In this document: positions 46,860 to 58,863 of the stretch, piece after piece
How positions within the stretch are numbered: the first letter of the stretch is position 1
Layout of the letters: each line of letters begins with the position of its first letter
Assembly: GCA_905183005.1 (NCBI GenBank)
Contig: CAJJDO010000111.1
Coordinates: 66,942 to 130,941 of the forward strand
From: Paramecium pentaurelia
Lineage: Eukaryota; Ciliophora; Oligohymenophorea; Peniculida; Parameciidae
Direction of reading: 5' to 3'
Length of the DNA stretch: 64,000 nucleotides
The notes under the pieces: generated by a model
What the model saw: the letters and a program-made list of their open reading frames with translations, nothing else
Databases searched by the model: none
What the model was told of the DNA's origin: nothing
Position numbers and translations under genes: made by a program

Positions 46860-47780
46860 ATGTAATAATAAATTATATTAGGTTCCATCATTTGTTTTGC
46901 TACTTTCCTTCTGATTATTTTAATCATTGGATGGGATGTTGTTGAAATTACTAATTGGGGTTTAAAATGTAATTCAATAAGTAAACAATGTGATAAACAA
47001 ATATATGCTCCAGGAAGATATTTAGTTGGACCATTCAACTCTTTTTTTAATTTTCCTGGTAGTAGATAAGCCATTGAATTTTCAGATGATAAACGAGCAT
47101 AAAGTCAACCTCTCAAAACGAGAACTGCTGAAGGTCTTACACTTAGTTTACATGTTTCTTTTTAATATCAACTTATTAAGAATGAAATTGCTTTACTATA
47201 TGCTATGGCTGGACTTAATTATGAAGCAACTTTTATAAGAATGGCTAGAGATACTATTTTATAAGCAGCTGGTAGATTTGAGGCACCCAAATATTGGACT
47301 AATAGGAGAAACATAACAGAAGTTATGCAAAAATAATTAGAAGAAGAATTGAAAAAGGCTCATGCTAATTGTGTATCACTTTAAATTTTAGATATTGATT
47401 TACCAGATTAATATGAAGATTCAATAGTTTAAACTTAAATAGAAGTTTAAAAGAAAACAATGAAATAATTTGAATAGAAAGCACAAATGATTTTAAATGA
47501 TATTCTTGTTATGAGAGCTTAAAATGATTAAGAAATCTTTGTTATCCATGCATAAGCCTAAGCAGATGCTTTTACAATCACTTAAGCAGCATAAGCAAAA
47601 GCAAATAAATTATTATTAGAAGCTGAATCTAAAGGATATGAAATGATTTAAAAGAATCTTGAACTTAGTTAAGAAGAATTTAATCAATATTTATATTGGA
47701 TTTCTATTTTAAAATAAAAAAAAGCTAAATTAGTATTCAATCCCAACACTGTATTAACTTTTAATATGAATCGTAATTGA
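46860..47780 (+). CDS. SPFH/Band 7 (prohibitin-like) membrane protein
   Basis: An intronless 306-aa protein. After MQQQIILG comes one hydrophobic segment (SIICFATFLLIILIIGW), then the SPFH domain: CDKQIYAPGRYLVGPF, NFPGSRQAIEFSD, LKTRTAEGLTLSLHVSFQYQ and TFIRMARDTILQAAGRF, with a helical Gln/Ala-rich C-terminus (VIHAQAQADAFTITQAAQAK). This is the stomatin/prohibitin/flotillin fold that forms ring or microdomain assemblies in membranes. Which of the groups it belongs to is unclear. It is divergent from the PP2A A gene (210 bp between starts). Confidence 0.85.
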
Positions 47781-47799
47781 ATAATAAACATATATTTAT

Positions 47800-48828
47800 T
47801 CATAATTAGTAGCTTATTAATTCTCTTAAACGAATATTTTCTCTATTAAATATTCTAACATCCTCAACTTCACTTGCTTTTATGAGATATTCTGTTAAAT
47901 ATTTCAATTCTTCATCTTTTTCATCAGAATTCCATTCCAATATTGGTATTCCATTATCAATTTGCAAACCAAAAGAATGTGCCAAATTATCAACAATTAT
48001 AGTAGAACTTAAATCTATATCTTTTAAAGTTCTTAAATCTTTTATAAAGAATCCATTTTTTGTTTCCATACAATGATTTCTAGAAAATATTCCAATAATT
48101 TTAGATTGATCTGGATCCAAATAATCCACTATAACACTTGCATATGAGGATGATGATGCTGTGAAAATAAAAATTGAATATATCTCCGATAATTTATTTA
48201 AAAAATAATTTGTATATGGTCTTACATTAAAACTGATTTAATTAATGTTAACTTAAGCTTACTCTTTACTATGGCATGAATGAATTAATGTTTCATCTAA
48301 ATCTAATAGAAGAATCTTTGATTTATTTTCTTCTTTTGGAATCTCTACTTGACGTGATTTTATAAATTAATCGCTGGGTCCTTTTAAACATTTGGTTGCA
48401 TATATCAATCCTCTTTGAGTTAATAGTAGATGCTTTTTTAGAGTAGTTTCTGAAACAGATTAACCAAAGATTAGATGTCTAAAGGGATGATTTTTAATGG
48501 AAACTTCATATTATTTTTAAGGTTTAGATTCAGCATCAGAATGAGTTTATTTATTTTATAGAACATTTCTAGCTGTATTTGTAAAGAGTTATTAAATTGT
48601 ATTAGGTTTTGGTTTGAATTTTGATTATTATGGTTTTTAGAGAGACTTAGTAGAAGGAGTAATTGGAGTTCCACAATCAGAATCATCAGTTTAAAACTCT
48701 TTATTATTTTTAGTGGAATTAATTGAATGAGGTGTCGTACTTTCTCCGTCATCAGAACAAAATTATGATTTCTTATTAGGTTTAGTTAATGTTAATTTAT
48801 GAGTATTGTAATGTTGTTTTGAATTCAT
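47800..48828 (-). CDS. SCP/FCP1-type Ser/Thr phosphatase (NLI-interacting-factor family)
   Basis: An intronless 342-aa protein. The C-terminal 180 residues are an HAD-type FCP1 homology domain: KILLLDLDETLIHSCH carries the catalytic DxDxT, followed by VRPYTNYFLNKLSEIYSIFI, FTASSSSYASVIVDYLDP, GFFIKDLRTLKDIDLSST and IIVDNLAHSFGLQIDNGIPI, ending YLIKASEVEDVR. Mg2+-dependent dephosphorylation of phosphoserine, as in CTD small phosphatases, is inferred. The N-terminal 160 residues are Ser/Asn/Gln-rich and disordered (SDDGESTTPHSINS), likely regulatory. It is convergent with the SPFH gene, 20 bp between the stops. Confidence 0.92.
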
Positions 48829-48995
48829 TTTTTTTAAAGGGTATGATATGTAAATATTTAATTATATATGTCAAAATAAAATACTTATTAAAATTGAGAT
48901 CATATACATTTAATTAGAAATATCTATACTAATTTATTACTCTTTATCAGTATTTTATGGTCTGATATTTAAAATATTAATTTTTATAAAATAAA

Positions 48996-49541
48996 ATGGA
49001 ATTTCAAGAGTTGGAAAAAAAGTATGAAGAATTAGAAGAATAATGGAAATAAAGTTGTTTAAAGGTTCAATAATTAGAGGGTTAAAATTTACAATTAGTT
49101 TAATAATTAAATGAATAGATTTAAGAAATTAATAACTTAAAAAAAAAAGATTAACATCAATCAGAAGAAATTTAATAATTGAATGAAATGGTGACTGATC
49201 AAATTAAATAGAAGAAACAAAATGAGAAAAAATATGATGAATTAGAAAAGAAATATGCAAAATTAAAAGAAGAATATAAAAAATTAGCTACTAAATTAGA
49301 GAATAGAGACTTATAAATTTAATAATAAGAAAAAGAATACAAATAAATAACAGAAACTGCTTAAAGAGATACTTAAGCATTGATAAGTACTTATGAATAA
49401 AAAATAACAATATTGGAATAAAGTTAGATTCCAAAATAATAATAGATTTAAAATAAATCAATTATTGATTATGTAAAACTATTCTTGATCTCTTAAGTTG
49501 CCCATCCTATTTTCTATATTATGTATAGCAAAAAATAATGA
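48996..49541 (+). CDS. Coiled-coil protein, unknown function
   Basis: A 181-aa frame that is almost wholly coiled coil (ELEKKYEELEEQWKQ, EKKYDELEKKYAKLKEEYKK, one heptad after another), ending with a short hydrophobic stretch (VKLFLISQVAHPIFYIMY). A 25-nt GT..AG segment (GTAAAACTA..CTTAAG) lies exactly before that stretch, so splicing might remove part of it. It starts 167 bp from the phosphatase start, divergently. No domain beyond the coil. Confidence 0.6.
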
Positions 49542-49678
49542 CATCAAATTTTAATTATATATCTAAAATATAATTATTTATAATAATACTTAATATTTTA
49601 TTTTTTATATTTTTTTTACATTAATAAATGAATATTTTCATAAAATAAATAATATGTCTAATTAAAAATTTAAATTAA

Positions 49679-51059
49679 TCAAACTCCATTCTATTCATTT
49701 TAAGAATGGTTATTCTCATGATGAATTTCAGTCATTTCAAATACAATAGAATCATTTACCTTTGAATGTGGAGCTTCTTCGGTTAAATTAAAAACATCAG
49801 CTGCTTTTCTAACACCAATCTTTTTACCGAAATCCTCCCATTATTTATTCTCTCTATAAAAAGTATTTTAATTATACACCAAAAAATAGGCAGCAAATGT
49901 AGAGAATCTAATATATCAAATAATTAAATACAAAACTCCCCAAAATGCTCCAACTATTGAAATCATATCAAAGGATGTTTAATAGGTTAAAACAGAGATT
50001 TATTATGTCTAAAATTAATATAATTTTTGATACTAATTCTGTCCGAAATCCAATTTGATATGCGTTGTAAGTATTATATACACTTACATTAGTAATCCAA
50101 CTATTAATTTTTTCTGTACTTAAGAAGATTCTAACATCATCTTACCATCTTCTTAAGAAATCTGGCTTTATTGTATATTTCTCAAGTTAGAAGAAAATTT
50201 CAGTTCTGGGATATAACCCAGGCATTAGAAAGTATTAATAAGTAGAATAGGGTACACTCTCCACAGATTATCCAGTAGTAAGATCAAAGTTGGGTGAATT
50301 GTCCTGAATGTATAATAATATTCTTCCACTTCGTAAATTAGATTGAGAATCTATACCCAGCTGCAATCTATGCAATCTCTTGCTAAGTGATACAAGTTTA
50401 ATTGCCTCCTTAACTGCAATAAGTCACTTAAATTCTGGGATATGTAAACTCTGGAGTTTAATAAAGAGCTCCTGACATATTTGCGGACTCACTAACATGT
50501 AAATAAGTAATTATACTTTGGACATAGGATTGTAAAATTAGAAGCTGGAACCCAATCTGGATTGCAAGATTTTAACGGGATTTATGTTTTTACATCTTTT
50601 TTTGAGACATCTTAGAATTTGGTAACTTAAAACATTTCAAAATAGAAGATTGAAGGATCATTTATGGTTTTTGTAAACCTAAAATATATTTCAAATTTTT
50701 ATATTTACGGATCTCCAAAAAAGTATCCAAAAGCTATGTTTGGTAATGTTACATTTTAGGCCTCCAAGATTTCTTCATATTAATTTACAGTTGGACTGTT
50801 GTTTGTAATAAATGCTAAAATTTTAATCTTTATAAGTACAAACAAGAGTATAAATAAAATAAGCTAAAAAACATCCTATCATCAAAAGACTTCCATATAA
50901 ACTTCTTCTAGAAGATACCATCTCAGTTTTAGGAACAGGCATAAATTAGAAAAGATCAAAAGAAGCTATTAATCTTCTTTTTATTGTCACAACTCCTTTT
51001 GATTCTTCTTCATTCTCTTTTTTCTTTTTTTCTTCTTCTACATTATTGTCAACTTACAT
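49679..51059 (-). CDS. Two-helix membrane protein with Cys-containing loop domain
   Basis: The 417-aa protein has introns 50815-50839, 50492-50516, 50329-50356, 50009-50033 and 49908-49931; exon length is a multiple of three. A charged N-terminus (EEEKKKKENEEESKG) precedes a first membrane helix (LLMIGCFLAYFIYTLV), a large extracytosolic domain with FGYFFGDPQIQKFEIYFRF, CNPDWVPAS, CSQGGNQTCI and YFLMPGLYPRTEIFFQLEK, a second helix (FDMISIVGAFWGVLYLI) and an acidic cytosolic tail. Ciliate genomes hold many proteins with this N- and C-terminal helix plus ectodomain layout; the family is unnamed. The third intron ends in AAG. Confidence 0.75.
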
Positions 51060-52552
51060 AAATTAAATATTAATTGACTAAATACTTTATTATCATTTAA
51101 ATATTCTTATTTAAATTTCAGTATCTAAATAGGAATTATCAGTATTCATTAAGAATATTAAGAATGTAATAATATATGATTTTTATATGTATTAATAACA
51201 AAATTTCAAAATTGATAATAATTGATTCATATTTACATTCTTTTGTAAATAATATTTATAAGCTATAATTTTAGCTTATAGATATCTTTATCTATTATTT
51301 GATAACTTTTTAATTTTGTTAAATCTTCATTTTCAAAATCTTTCAATATTTAAAGAATGAGTTGTATATTTTCACAAATATTAATTTAGATCAACAATTA
51401 TTTAAGAGACTAATAACAAGTCTACTTTTGATCTTAACATCTTATTACAGATATTGGATTGATGTGTATTGATTCATCATAATATTAAATTATGTCATCT
51501 ATATTTATATTATTATTATTATTTTACTGCTTTAAAATGCTATATTATATTCAATAACTTTTTTTATAAATCTACATAGTGCTCTTATATTAATTGTAAA
51601 ATTATGATGAATAAATTTTCTAGTCTAATTTTACTTAATTTAAATTACAATTATTCTTAACTTATAGGTTTCATCAAACTCTTTATCAATTTAAATTTCA
51701 TTTATGGGCATAACTAATCCATTATATGATTGTTTAATCTTTGCTATTGCTTATTTTAATTCTTATACTAAAAAATATCTATTAATGTTATACAAGTATT
51801 AAATACAAGAGTTTATCTATAGTATTCCTAATTGTCTAAATTAGAGAAGATCAATTCAAATTATTCATCAAATAGTGGTTCTTCTATCATTTTTTCATTT
51901 GATTTAATTAATGAACCATTGTCAGTTGAACATTAAGAATTGCCGGATAATGGAGATTATAAGGTATGAATCTAATATTGATAGAATATTAATTTACCAG
52001 TTACACACTTTCAAGTTCTTGGTTACTAATTTAATTATTTACAATCAAACATTGTTTTTATACACATTTTTGTTATTTTAAGACAGAAAACCTATCCTTA
52101 TACATTTTTCGTAATTTCAAACTTTTTTTTATATATATTAACACACTTCGATTTGTATTCTATTTATTTACATCAATTACTAAAAAGCCGGGAAAACATA
52201 TGAATTTCACAAAATTTCTTTTTCGCACAAAAAATAGCATTACCCTGCAATTTTATTCCTCAAATATTCTTTGAATCTTTAGCACAAAAACTATTAAATG
52301 GTATTAATAAAACTCTCTTTATTTTTTAAACTTTAATTATTATAACAATGATATCTATTTGAAAACTAAGTGTAGAATGCAAAATATCAATTGATAATAA
52401 TTATAAAAATTTTGATTAAAATTTAGATGTATTTTTAATATTATATTACAAATCAGTATCTCAAATTTTCTTAAACATAAATTTGTAAAAAATACTTAAA
52501 GAAAGAAAAATTGAGAAATATAAATGAAAAAAAAGTATATTTATAAAAATTA
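51060..52552. other. Long gap with a coding-like minus-strand stretch
   Basis: Between about 51391 and 51960 the minus strand has overlapping open frames with protein character (ELKQAIAKIKQSYNGLVMP, KFIHHNFTINIRALCRFIKKV and an upstream SNEKMIEEPLFDEQFELIFS). They need a frame change near 51800 that no intron of normal size supplies, and no start was found. This may be a gene whose splicing was not solved, or a remnant. The rest (51060-51390 and 51960-52552) is AT-rich without signals. Confidence 0.35.
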
Positions 52553-52714
52553 ATGTTTTTAAAATATTGGATTTTATACCCAGCTATTGCAGGATGCTTC
52601 ATAGGCATAGGACATTTTGCAGCGTTTTATCTATCAAGATTGTTATTGAATCAAGTATGGTTTAGAAATACGTTAAAATACCTAATGATTGATGATGAGT
52701 ATAAAATTTAATGA
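52553..52714 (+). CDS. Small single-helix membrane protein
   Basis: A 53-aa frame: MFLKYWILYPAIAGCFIGIG, then HFAAFYLSRLLLNQ, a short charged end and the TGA. One membrane helix with a small Gly motif (GCFIGIGHFAA) and a basic/aromatic follow-up. Tiny proteins of this shape are typical of accessory subunits of mitochondrial respiratory complexes, but no family match can be claimed. The GC content is higher than the surroundings, which supports a real gene. Confidence 0.5.
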
Positions 52715-53302
52715 ATCAATGTTGTGATATCATTTATCAAAATTGTATGTCAAATTAGAAGTTTTGGGAATGTACTTTGAAATCTCTTATAGTACACTTA
52801 ATAACTTGCTTGTCTTAATGTAATTGATAATGGGATATGATTTATGATTGTTGAGAATTTAAGTATAAAAATAAGAAGAAAATAGTGGTTATTTCTAAGA
52901 CTATATTAAATCAATATGAGAAATCAATATTGATTTTAACAAATAGAATTTACTTGAGTAAACAATAATAGTTCATTTATGATTGGAGATTGAAAAAGTC
53001 TAAAACTTGAAGTGATGGAGATTATTTTAATATCAGAGATTATATATAGAAAGGAATATTATTTTAAAGTAGAAAGATTTAATTGGCAATAATTAAAAAT
53101 CTATAGGAGATATAGGTGAAATTTACTAAATTATTTACTAGTATTAGAAGATAAAATAAAATAATGAATGATTTTAGTATTTTTATATGATTTATTATTA
53201 TTAACATTATAAATAGGAAGAATTGATTAAAAAATAGTAAATGTAAAAAAATGAATGATTAAATTTTAATAAATTTTTAATTATTAAAACTTGTGATTTA
53301 TA
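52715..53302. other. Spacer upstream of NSA2
   Basis: AT-rich. A 38-codon Cys-containing frame begins inside the stop of the previous gene (52711-52827) but cannot be supported. The NSA2 promoter should lie near 53200-53300. Confidence 0.4.
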
Positions 53303-54134
53303 ATGCCACAACACGATTATATTGAACTTCATCAAAAAAGATTTGGAAAAAGACTTGATACAGAAGAAAGAGCAAGAAAGAAGGCAGCTAGACAACCTCA
53401 TGAATTGGCAGAGAAAGCATAAAATCTTAAGGGTCTCAAAGTATATATAAATGAAAATATTTTAAAGGCCAAAATGTTTAACAAGGAAAGATTTAAGGAG
53501 AAGGCATTGATGAAGAAATAAATGTTAGCTCATGAAGAGAAAGATATTGAAGTCAATGTTGAAGATGTTAAAGATGGAGCTGTTCCTACATATTTATTAG
53601 ATAGAGAATAATAATAATAATCAAAGGTATTGACAAACATGCTTAAATAAAAAAGGTAGATTATATTATTTAATCATTAGATAAGAGAAAGCAGGTAAAT
53701 GGGATGTTCCTATAGCAAAAGTTAAATAAATGTCAGAAGGAGAGATGTTTTAAGTAATTGAGAGTGGAAAGAGAAAATAAAAGTCTTGGAAAAGAAGAAT
53801 AAATAAGGTATGTTTTGTTCCAGAAACATTTACTCGTAAGCCTCCTAAATTTGAAAGATATATTAGACCTACAGGACTTCGTTTTAAGAAAGCAAATGTT
53901 ACTCATCCTGAACTAAAAACAACATTTAGTTTACCTTTATTGGGAGTTAAGAAAAATCCATAATCAGCATTATATACTACACTTGGAGTAATAACAAAAG
54001 GAACTGTTGTTGAAGTCAATGTAAGTGAATTAGGTTTAGTAACATAAACTGGTAAAGTGATTTGGAGTAAATATGCTTAAGTAACAAATAATCCTGAATT
54101 GGATGGATGTATTAATGCTACATTGCTTGTTTGA
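53303..54134 (+). CDS. NSA2: Ribosome biogenesis protein NSA2
   Basis: The 259-aa protein (NSA2 is about 260 aa) has introns 53441-53467 and 53656-53680. It is near-identical in pattern to eukaryotic NSA2/TINP1: MPQHDYIELHQKRFGKRLD, AYLLDREQ-like YLLDREQQ, GKWDVPIAKV, FTRKPPKFERYIRPTGLRFK, THPELKTTFSLPLLGVKKNP, TTLGVITKGTVVEVNVSELG and VIWSKYAQVTNNPELDGCIN. NSA2 is a nucleolar factor for 60S subunit maturation and structurally resembles ribosomal protein S8e. One intron (27 nt, ends AAG) is a multiple of three without TGA. Housekeeping gene; head-to-tail with DRC4 (112 bp). Confidence 0.95.
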
Positions 54135-54245
54135 TTTTAAGATGTTCATATATCTTATAATTAGTATTTAAATGTAGAAAATTGTCTTTATTATTTATAA
54201 TAATATAATCTTAATGAGAATTTATAAATAAATATAATTATTTGA

Positions 54246-55797
54246 ATGAGTAAGAATAAACCTAAGCCAGCAGATGCTAAACCATAATTATCAAGTATAC
54301 TTCTTTCATTTATCATTTATAGAAGCAGAATAGGAAGCTTAAAATAAAGCTAAATAAGTTAACGATGTTGAAAATGAGGCGTATAAGGTATTATAATTTT
54401 GAAACTCCTTTAGAAATAAATGAGAGAAGAAATTAGATTACTTAAAACAGATATAGATGCAGAGGAGAAATTACTTTCTTAATATTAATAAGAAAGAGAA
54501 AAGATAAATTACAACTGGATCATTGCTAAAAAGGAATTGGATGATAAAAAAAGTGATTTTATAAACAAAGAAAGAGAAATTTAAGATTTAAAGGAGAATC
54601 ACTTTATGTAATTGAATCTTTATAAATAAAAGTAAGATTTAATTATATTTTATAGAATTAAGCATCTGTTATTTTAAAATTAGGATTAGTAAAGTGATTT
54701 AAGAAAGGATGTAGAAGTCACATTAAAATAATTAGAGGATGATCATAGAATGAAGGATAGAGAATTGAAGACTGATATTCGATCTTTGAAAGTTTAATAG
54801 AAAGAAGCTGATTTAGCATAAAATGATTATATGTTTGCACTTAAAACAGAATATGATCGTCAAGCTACTTAATTGAGATAGAATTTTGAAAGATAGGCAA
54901 ATGATTTAAAAGAGAAGTATCATTTAAAAATGGAAAAACTAAGAAGAGAAATGGAAGAAGCAAGAAATAATCTTATTAAAATTCTTTAAGAAAAAAAGGA
55001 TCTTAGAATATAATAATTAACTAAAGAACATTCAAAAAAATATACAGAAATTAAAAATTATTATTCTGATATTACTGCTACTAATTTAGATATGATTAAG
55101 AGTTTAAAGAATGAGATTACAGATCATTAAAAAAAAGAAGAAAAAGATAAAAAATTATTATAATCAATTGAAAATGAATCTAAAAATTTAAATGAACCAC
55201 TCAAAGCTATTAAAGAAGAAATTAAATTTTTAATTAAAGAAAAAGAAGAATAAGCTCAAGTAGTATAATAGAAGGAATAATTGAAATTAAAAATAGATGA
55301 ACTTGAAAAGAAATTTAGAAATTTAGAATATGAATATGAAGTTAAATTATAACATTTTTAATATATGGAGAGAGAAAGAAAATCTCTTGAAGACAAATTT
55401 AATTAAACAATTCAATTTATATAATAAAAAACTGGTTTATAAGTATAAATTAAATATATATTATAATAGAATCTAATTTTGGAAAAGAAAACATCTGCAA
55501 TATAAGAAGAACTTGAAATTAAAGAATTATAATTGAATTAAGTATTACAAGGAGCAAATATTGATTAAAACACTATAAGTAATTTAAAATATATATAATT
55601 TAGATGTAATCACAAGATAGTATTAAGAAATTGATGTATAAAAATCAGCCCATATAGCTGAATTGCAATAATAATTAACTTAAATAAGAAAGGCTCATTC
55701 TCATATGGTTAAGGCTTATGATGGTAAATTAGCTGAGTTTGTTATTCCTGTTGAAGAACTTGGATTCGATCCTTTAGTGCCAACTTTTACAGAATGA
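54246..55797 (+). CDS. DRC4: Dynein regulatory complex subunit 4 (GAS8/DRC4)
   Basis: The 473-aa coiled-coil protein (human GAS8 478 aa) has five introns: 54295-54322, 54388-54413, 54632-54655, 55443-55469 and 55579-55603. It shows the GAS8 features: NYNWIIAKKELDDKKSDFIN near the start, REIQDLKENHFMQLNLYKQK, the conserved central KEKYHLKMEKLRREMEEARN and KYTEIKNYYSDITATNLDMI, and the end LAEFVIPVEELGFDPL, where GAS8 has a very similar motif. DRC4 is a backbone subunit of the nexin-dynein regulatory complex that links outer doublets in motile cilia. Length and end support the splice model strongly. Confidence 0.93.
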
Positions 55798-55856
55798 GTT
55801 TCAGAATATTACATTCAGTTAATTTATATTATGTTATAAAGAAGAAATATTATTAA

Positions 55857-58800
55857 ATGTTAAAAAATAGACCGATTCTTTGTACTGAGGAGCCTCTTGA
55901 TGAAGATCAAATATTTATATAGTCATATCAGGTTGAATAGGAAGTTCCAAATGTTAGTGTAAGTATAAGTGAAGTAAGTCAAAGTCAAGAAGATTCAAAG
56001 AAAGTTTTTGAAATACCTTAAGTATTGATTGAACATCATGAATAAGAAAAATTAAAGGAAGAAGAATTTAGAAGGAAATCAGAACCAAAAAAAGGTTTTG
56101 CAAAATTAGTTTAACTTTTACATATAAGATAATTTATCCATTAAATTCTTGCCAAAAGAAGATTGATATCTAAAATTACCAAATATCATTTATAAGTGAT
56201 TAATGATAAAGCATCTTCTCTAGATGATGTTGGTTTTAGAAAATATGGAATAACAATAAAACCATTAATTTAAAGTTTACAAGAAAATACCTAAGCTCAT
56301 TTAGGGAATCAACAGTAAAAATTAAAGTAATAATAATTTTAGAAGAAAGTAGTTGCTTATGTAGAGAACAAAAATATTTATAGGAAGTTAAATGTAAAGA
56401 TTTTATGGTCTAATATAAAAAATTCCATTAATTAAACCAGATTCAAAGATGAAAGTAGTTTGGGACAGTATTCTATTTATTTGCAGATTTTATTTGCTTT
56501 TTACAATTCCAATAGATTTAGCTTGGCCATCTATATAATTATTATTTTATACTTTAGAAGTTCCAACAGTAATATGTATAACACTTTTGATAATGGATTT
56601 TTTTGTTTGTTTATTCTAATCATATTATCATCAAGGATAATTGGTAACAGATAGAATGAGTATATTAAAACATTAGATAGGTAAAGCATATGGCTTTGAA
56701 ATGATAGCAAATATTCTACTAATAATATTTTATAATATCTCTAATCAATATGATTATGGATTTAATGTATTTGAAAATCCTTATTATATATTTCTATTTC
56801 TATAATTTGTTCAATATAAGAATATTTCATAATTAAGATAACAATTAGAAGATGCATTAAATTTGTCAAGAGAAGCTGCATCTTTAGTGGAACTTTCAAA
56901 ACTATTTGTTTTATTGTTTTTTGTTATACATGTATTTGCATGCTTATGGTTTTGGGTTGGACTTTATAGTGAAACATATTTAGGTATTAGTTGGTTAGAG
57001 GCAAAATCTGTTTTAGATAAATCTTTTGCTGATCAATATTTATATTCATTTTATTATTCTACTGTAACTATGTTTACAGTAGGTTATGGTGATATAACAC
57101 CATAGACTAATCCTGAAATGATAGTTTCAGTTATATTTATGTCTGTTTGTAGTGTATAATTATCTTATAGTGTAAGCACTGTGAGTTCTATTATTGAATA
57201 AATAAGTGGATTCAAGGAAGAGAAAAAAAGAAAGTTTAATATAATCAATAATTATATGTAATCAAAAAATATAAGTTATGAATTGTAATTTTAGATAAGA
57301 GAATATTTAAATTATTTTTGGACTATGAAAAGAAATGAAGAATCAAATGAAGAAAAAGAAATTATTGAAGAATTGTCTAGTAGATTAAAATAAAGATTGA
57401 TTTTTGAAGCTAATTCAAGAATTCTATATAATAGTCCTTTTTTTAAGGAGAATTTTTCATTAAATTTTAAAAAAGATTTAGTAAGTAAAATCACTTCAAT
57501 TACTATTGCTCCAGAAAATGTTCTAGATTACACTAAATAATCATAAGATGAACATAGTTTATCAATATTTTTTATAGAATAAGGTTAGATAGAGGTTTTT
57601 ATAGAAAATGAATAATTAAGTGAATTATCAAGAGTTTATAAATTAAAAGAAGGAGAGAGTTTTGGATTCTTAAGTTTTATTACAGGTAATCCTAGTGTTG
57701 AAAAATATAAGACTATAGGATTTACTAAATTGTTAATAATAACAAGGAAAGATTTTTTAGATGTAATAAAAGATTATCCTGACGATTATGAAATATTCTA
57801 TAGTTTTTTTGAAGAATTGACATTTAATTCTGAAAGTGAATTACTTACTATGGAATGTTTCTCTTGTAAATCAAAAACTCATAAAGCAGTTTCATGTCCT
57901 CTCCTTCATTTTAAACCTGATCGAGAGAAGGTTATTAAATCAGCTTAATTTAGTTGGGAATAATAAAGGGATAATAAAATAAAACGAAAGGATATTTGCT
58001 ATATTAAGGCTATTTTGGGTTAAAGTATTTTAAATGATGTAGCTAAACAAGTCTAATCAGATAATCAGCAATTAACATATTTATATGAAGAATTTGATGA
58101 AGAAAAATCAGTAACTCCAAAAGTCTAATTTATTGAAAATTCAGATGAAAAATCAAATTTAAAGAACAATAATAATAATAATGATTAAAATATATAAGTA
58201 TTTGATTTTAAGGAAGAATCATTCAAACCTCAAAATAAATAGAAAAAATAATTATTAAGAAAAAAGTAGACATTATAAGATATAGGTGATATTATGTAAT
58301 ATAATAAAAAATAGAAGGAAGCAAAGGAGAAATTTAGATCTATTGTTAAGAAGGTTAATCTTATGAATGATTTTGTTGAAAAGCAAGTTGAAGATTCTTA
58401 ATAAAAATTGAAATCTTAATATAGAGAGTATTTGAAAATTATATAATATCGAAAAAGTAGGATATAACATGTACGAAATATATACTCGAATAAGACTATT
58501 CATGAATTGGAATTTTTTGAACTCAAACTAAAAATGCTCTTATCAAAAGAATTTGATATACATTTAGATGTATAGAAATCCTATAAATATTTTAAACCTA
58601 AAGAAAATTTATATTAGGTTTTAAGTAGAACAAAAATATCAATGTTATCAAATACTAATGAGATGCAAATATTTTTGTAGTAAAAATCTTAGCAATTAAT
58701 TAAGTATCTATTTTATCCATATTTATACATCCAAAAATATGTATTTAAATATAGGTAGTCAGATAATTTGGGAGAGACAAAGAAAAAATAATTATTTAAA

Positions 58801-58863
58801 AGAAACAATAGAATATCTCTAGCATTCATTATGTAATAGCATTCGTCAATTAGAAAACCTTGA
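55857..58863 (+). CDS. Cyclic-nucleotide-gated-type K+ channel with CCHC knuckle
   Basis: The 992-aa protein has a single 28-nt intron (56315-56342). Six membrane helices begin with WDSILFICRFYLLFTIPIDL and include S5 (LFVLLFFVIHVFACLWFWVG). The pore reads YSTVTMFTVGYGDITPQ, the K+ selectivity filter. A C-linker (EEKKRKFNIINNYM) and a cyclic-nucleotide-binding-like domain (about 57500-57840; EGESFGFLSFITG) follow, then a C-x2-C-x4-H-x4-C cluster (CFSCKSKTHKAVSC) and a long basic tail. This is the KCNH/CNG-like superfamily, abundant in ciliates and located in ciliary or cell membrane. Whether cNMP is bound is uncertain because the phosphate-binding cassette is weak. Confidence 0.92.

Noticed and set aside
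52711..52827. 38-codon Cys-containing frame starting inside the previous gene's stop
   Set aside because: Too short, no signal peptide and no continuation; chance frames of this length are frequent in this code.
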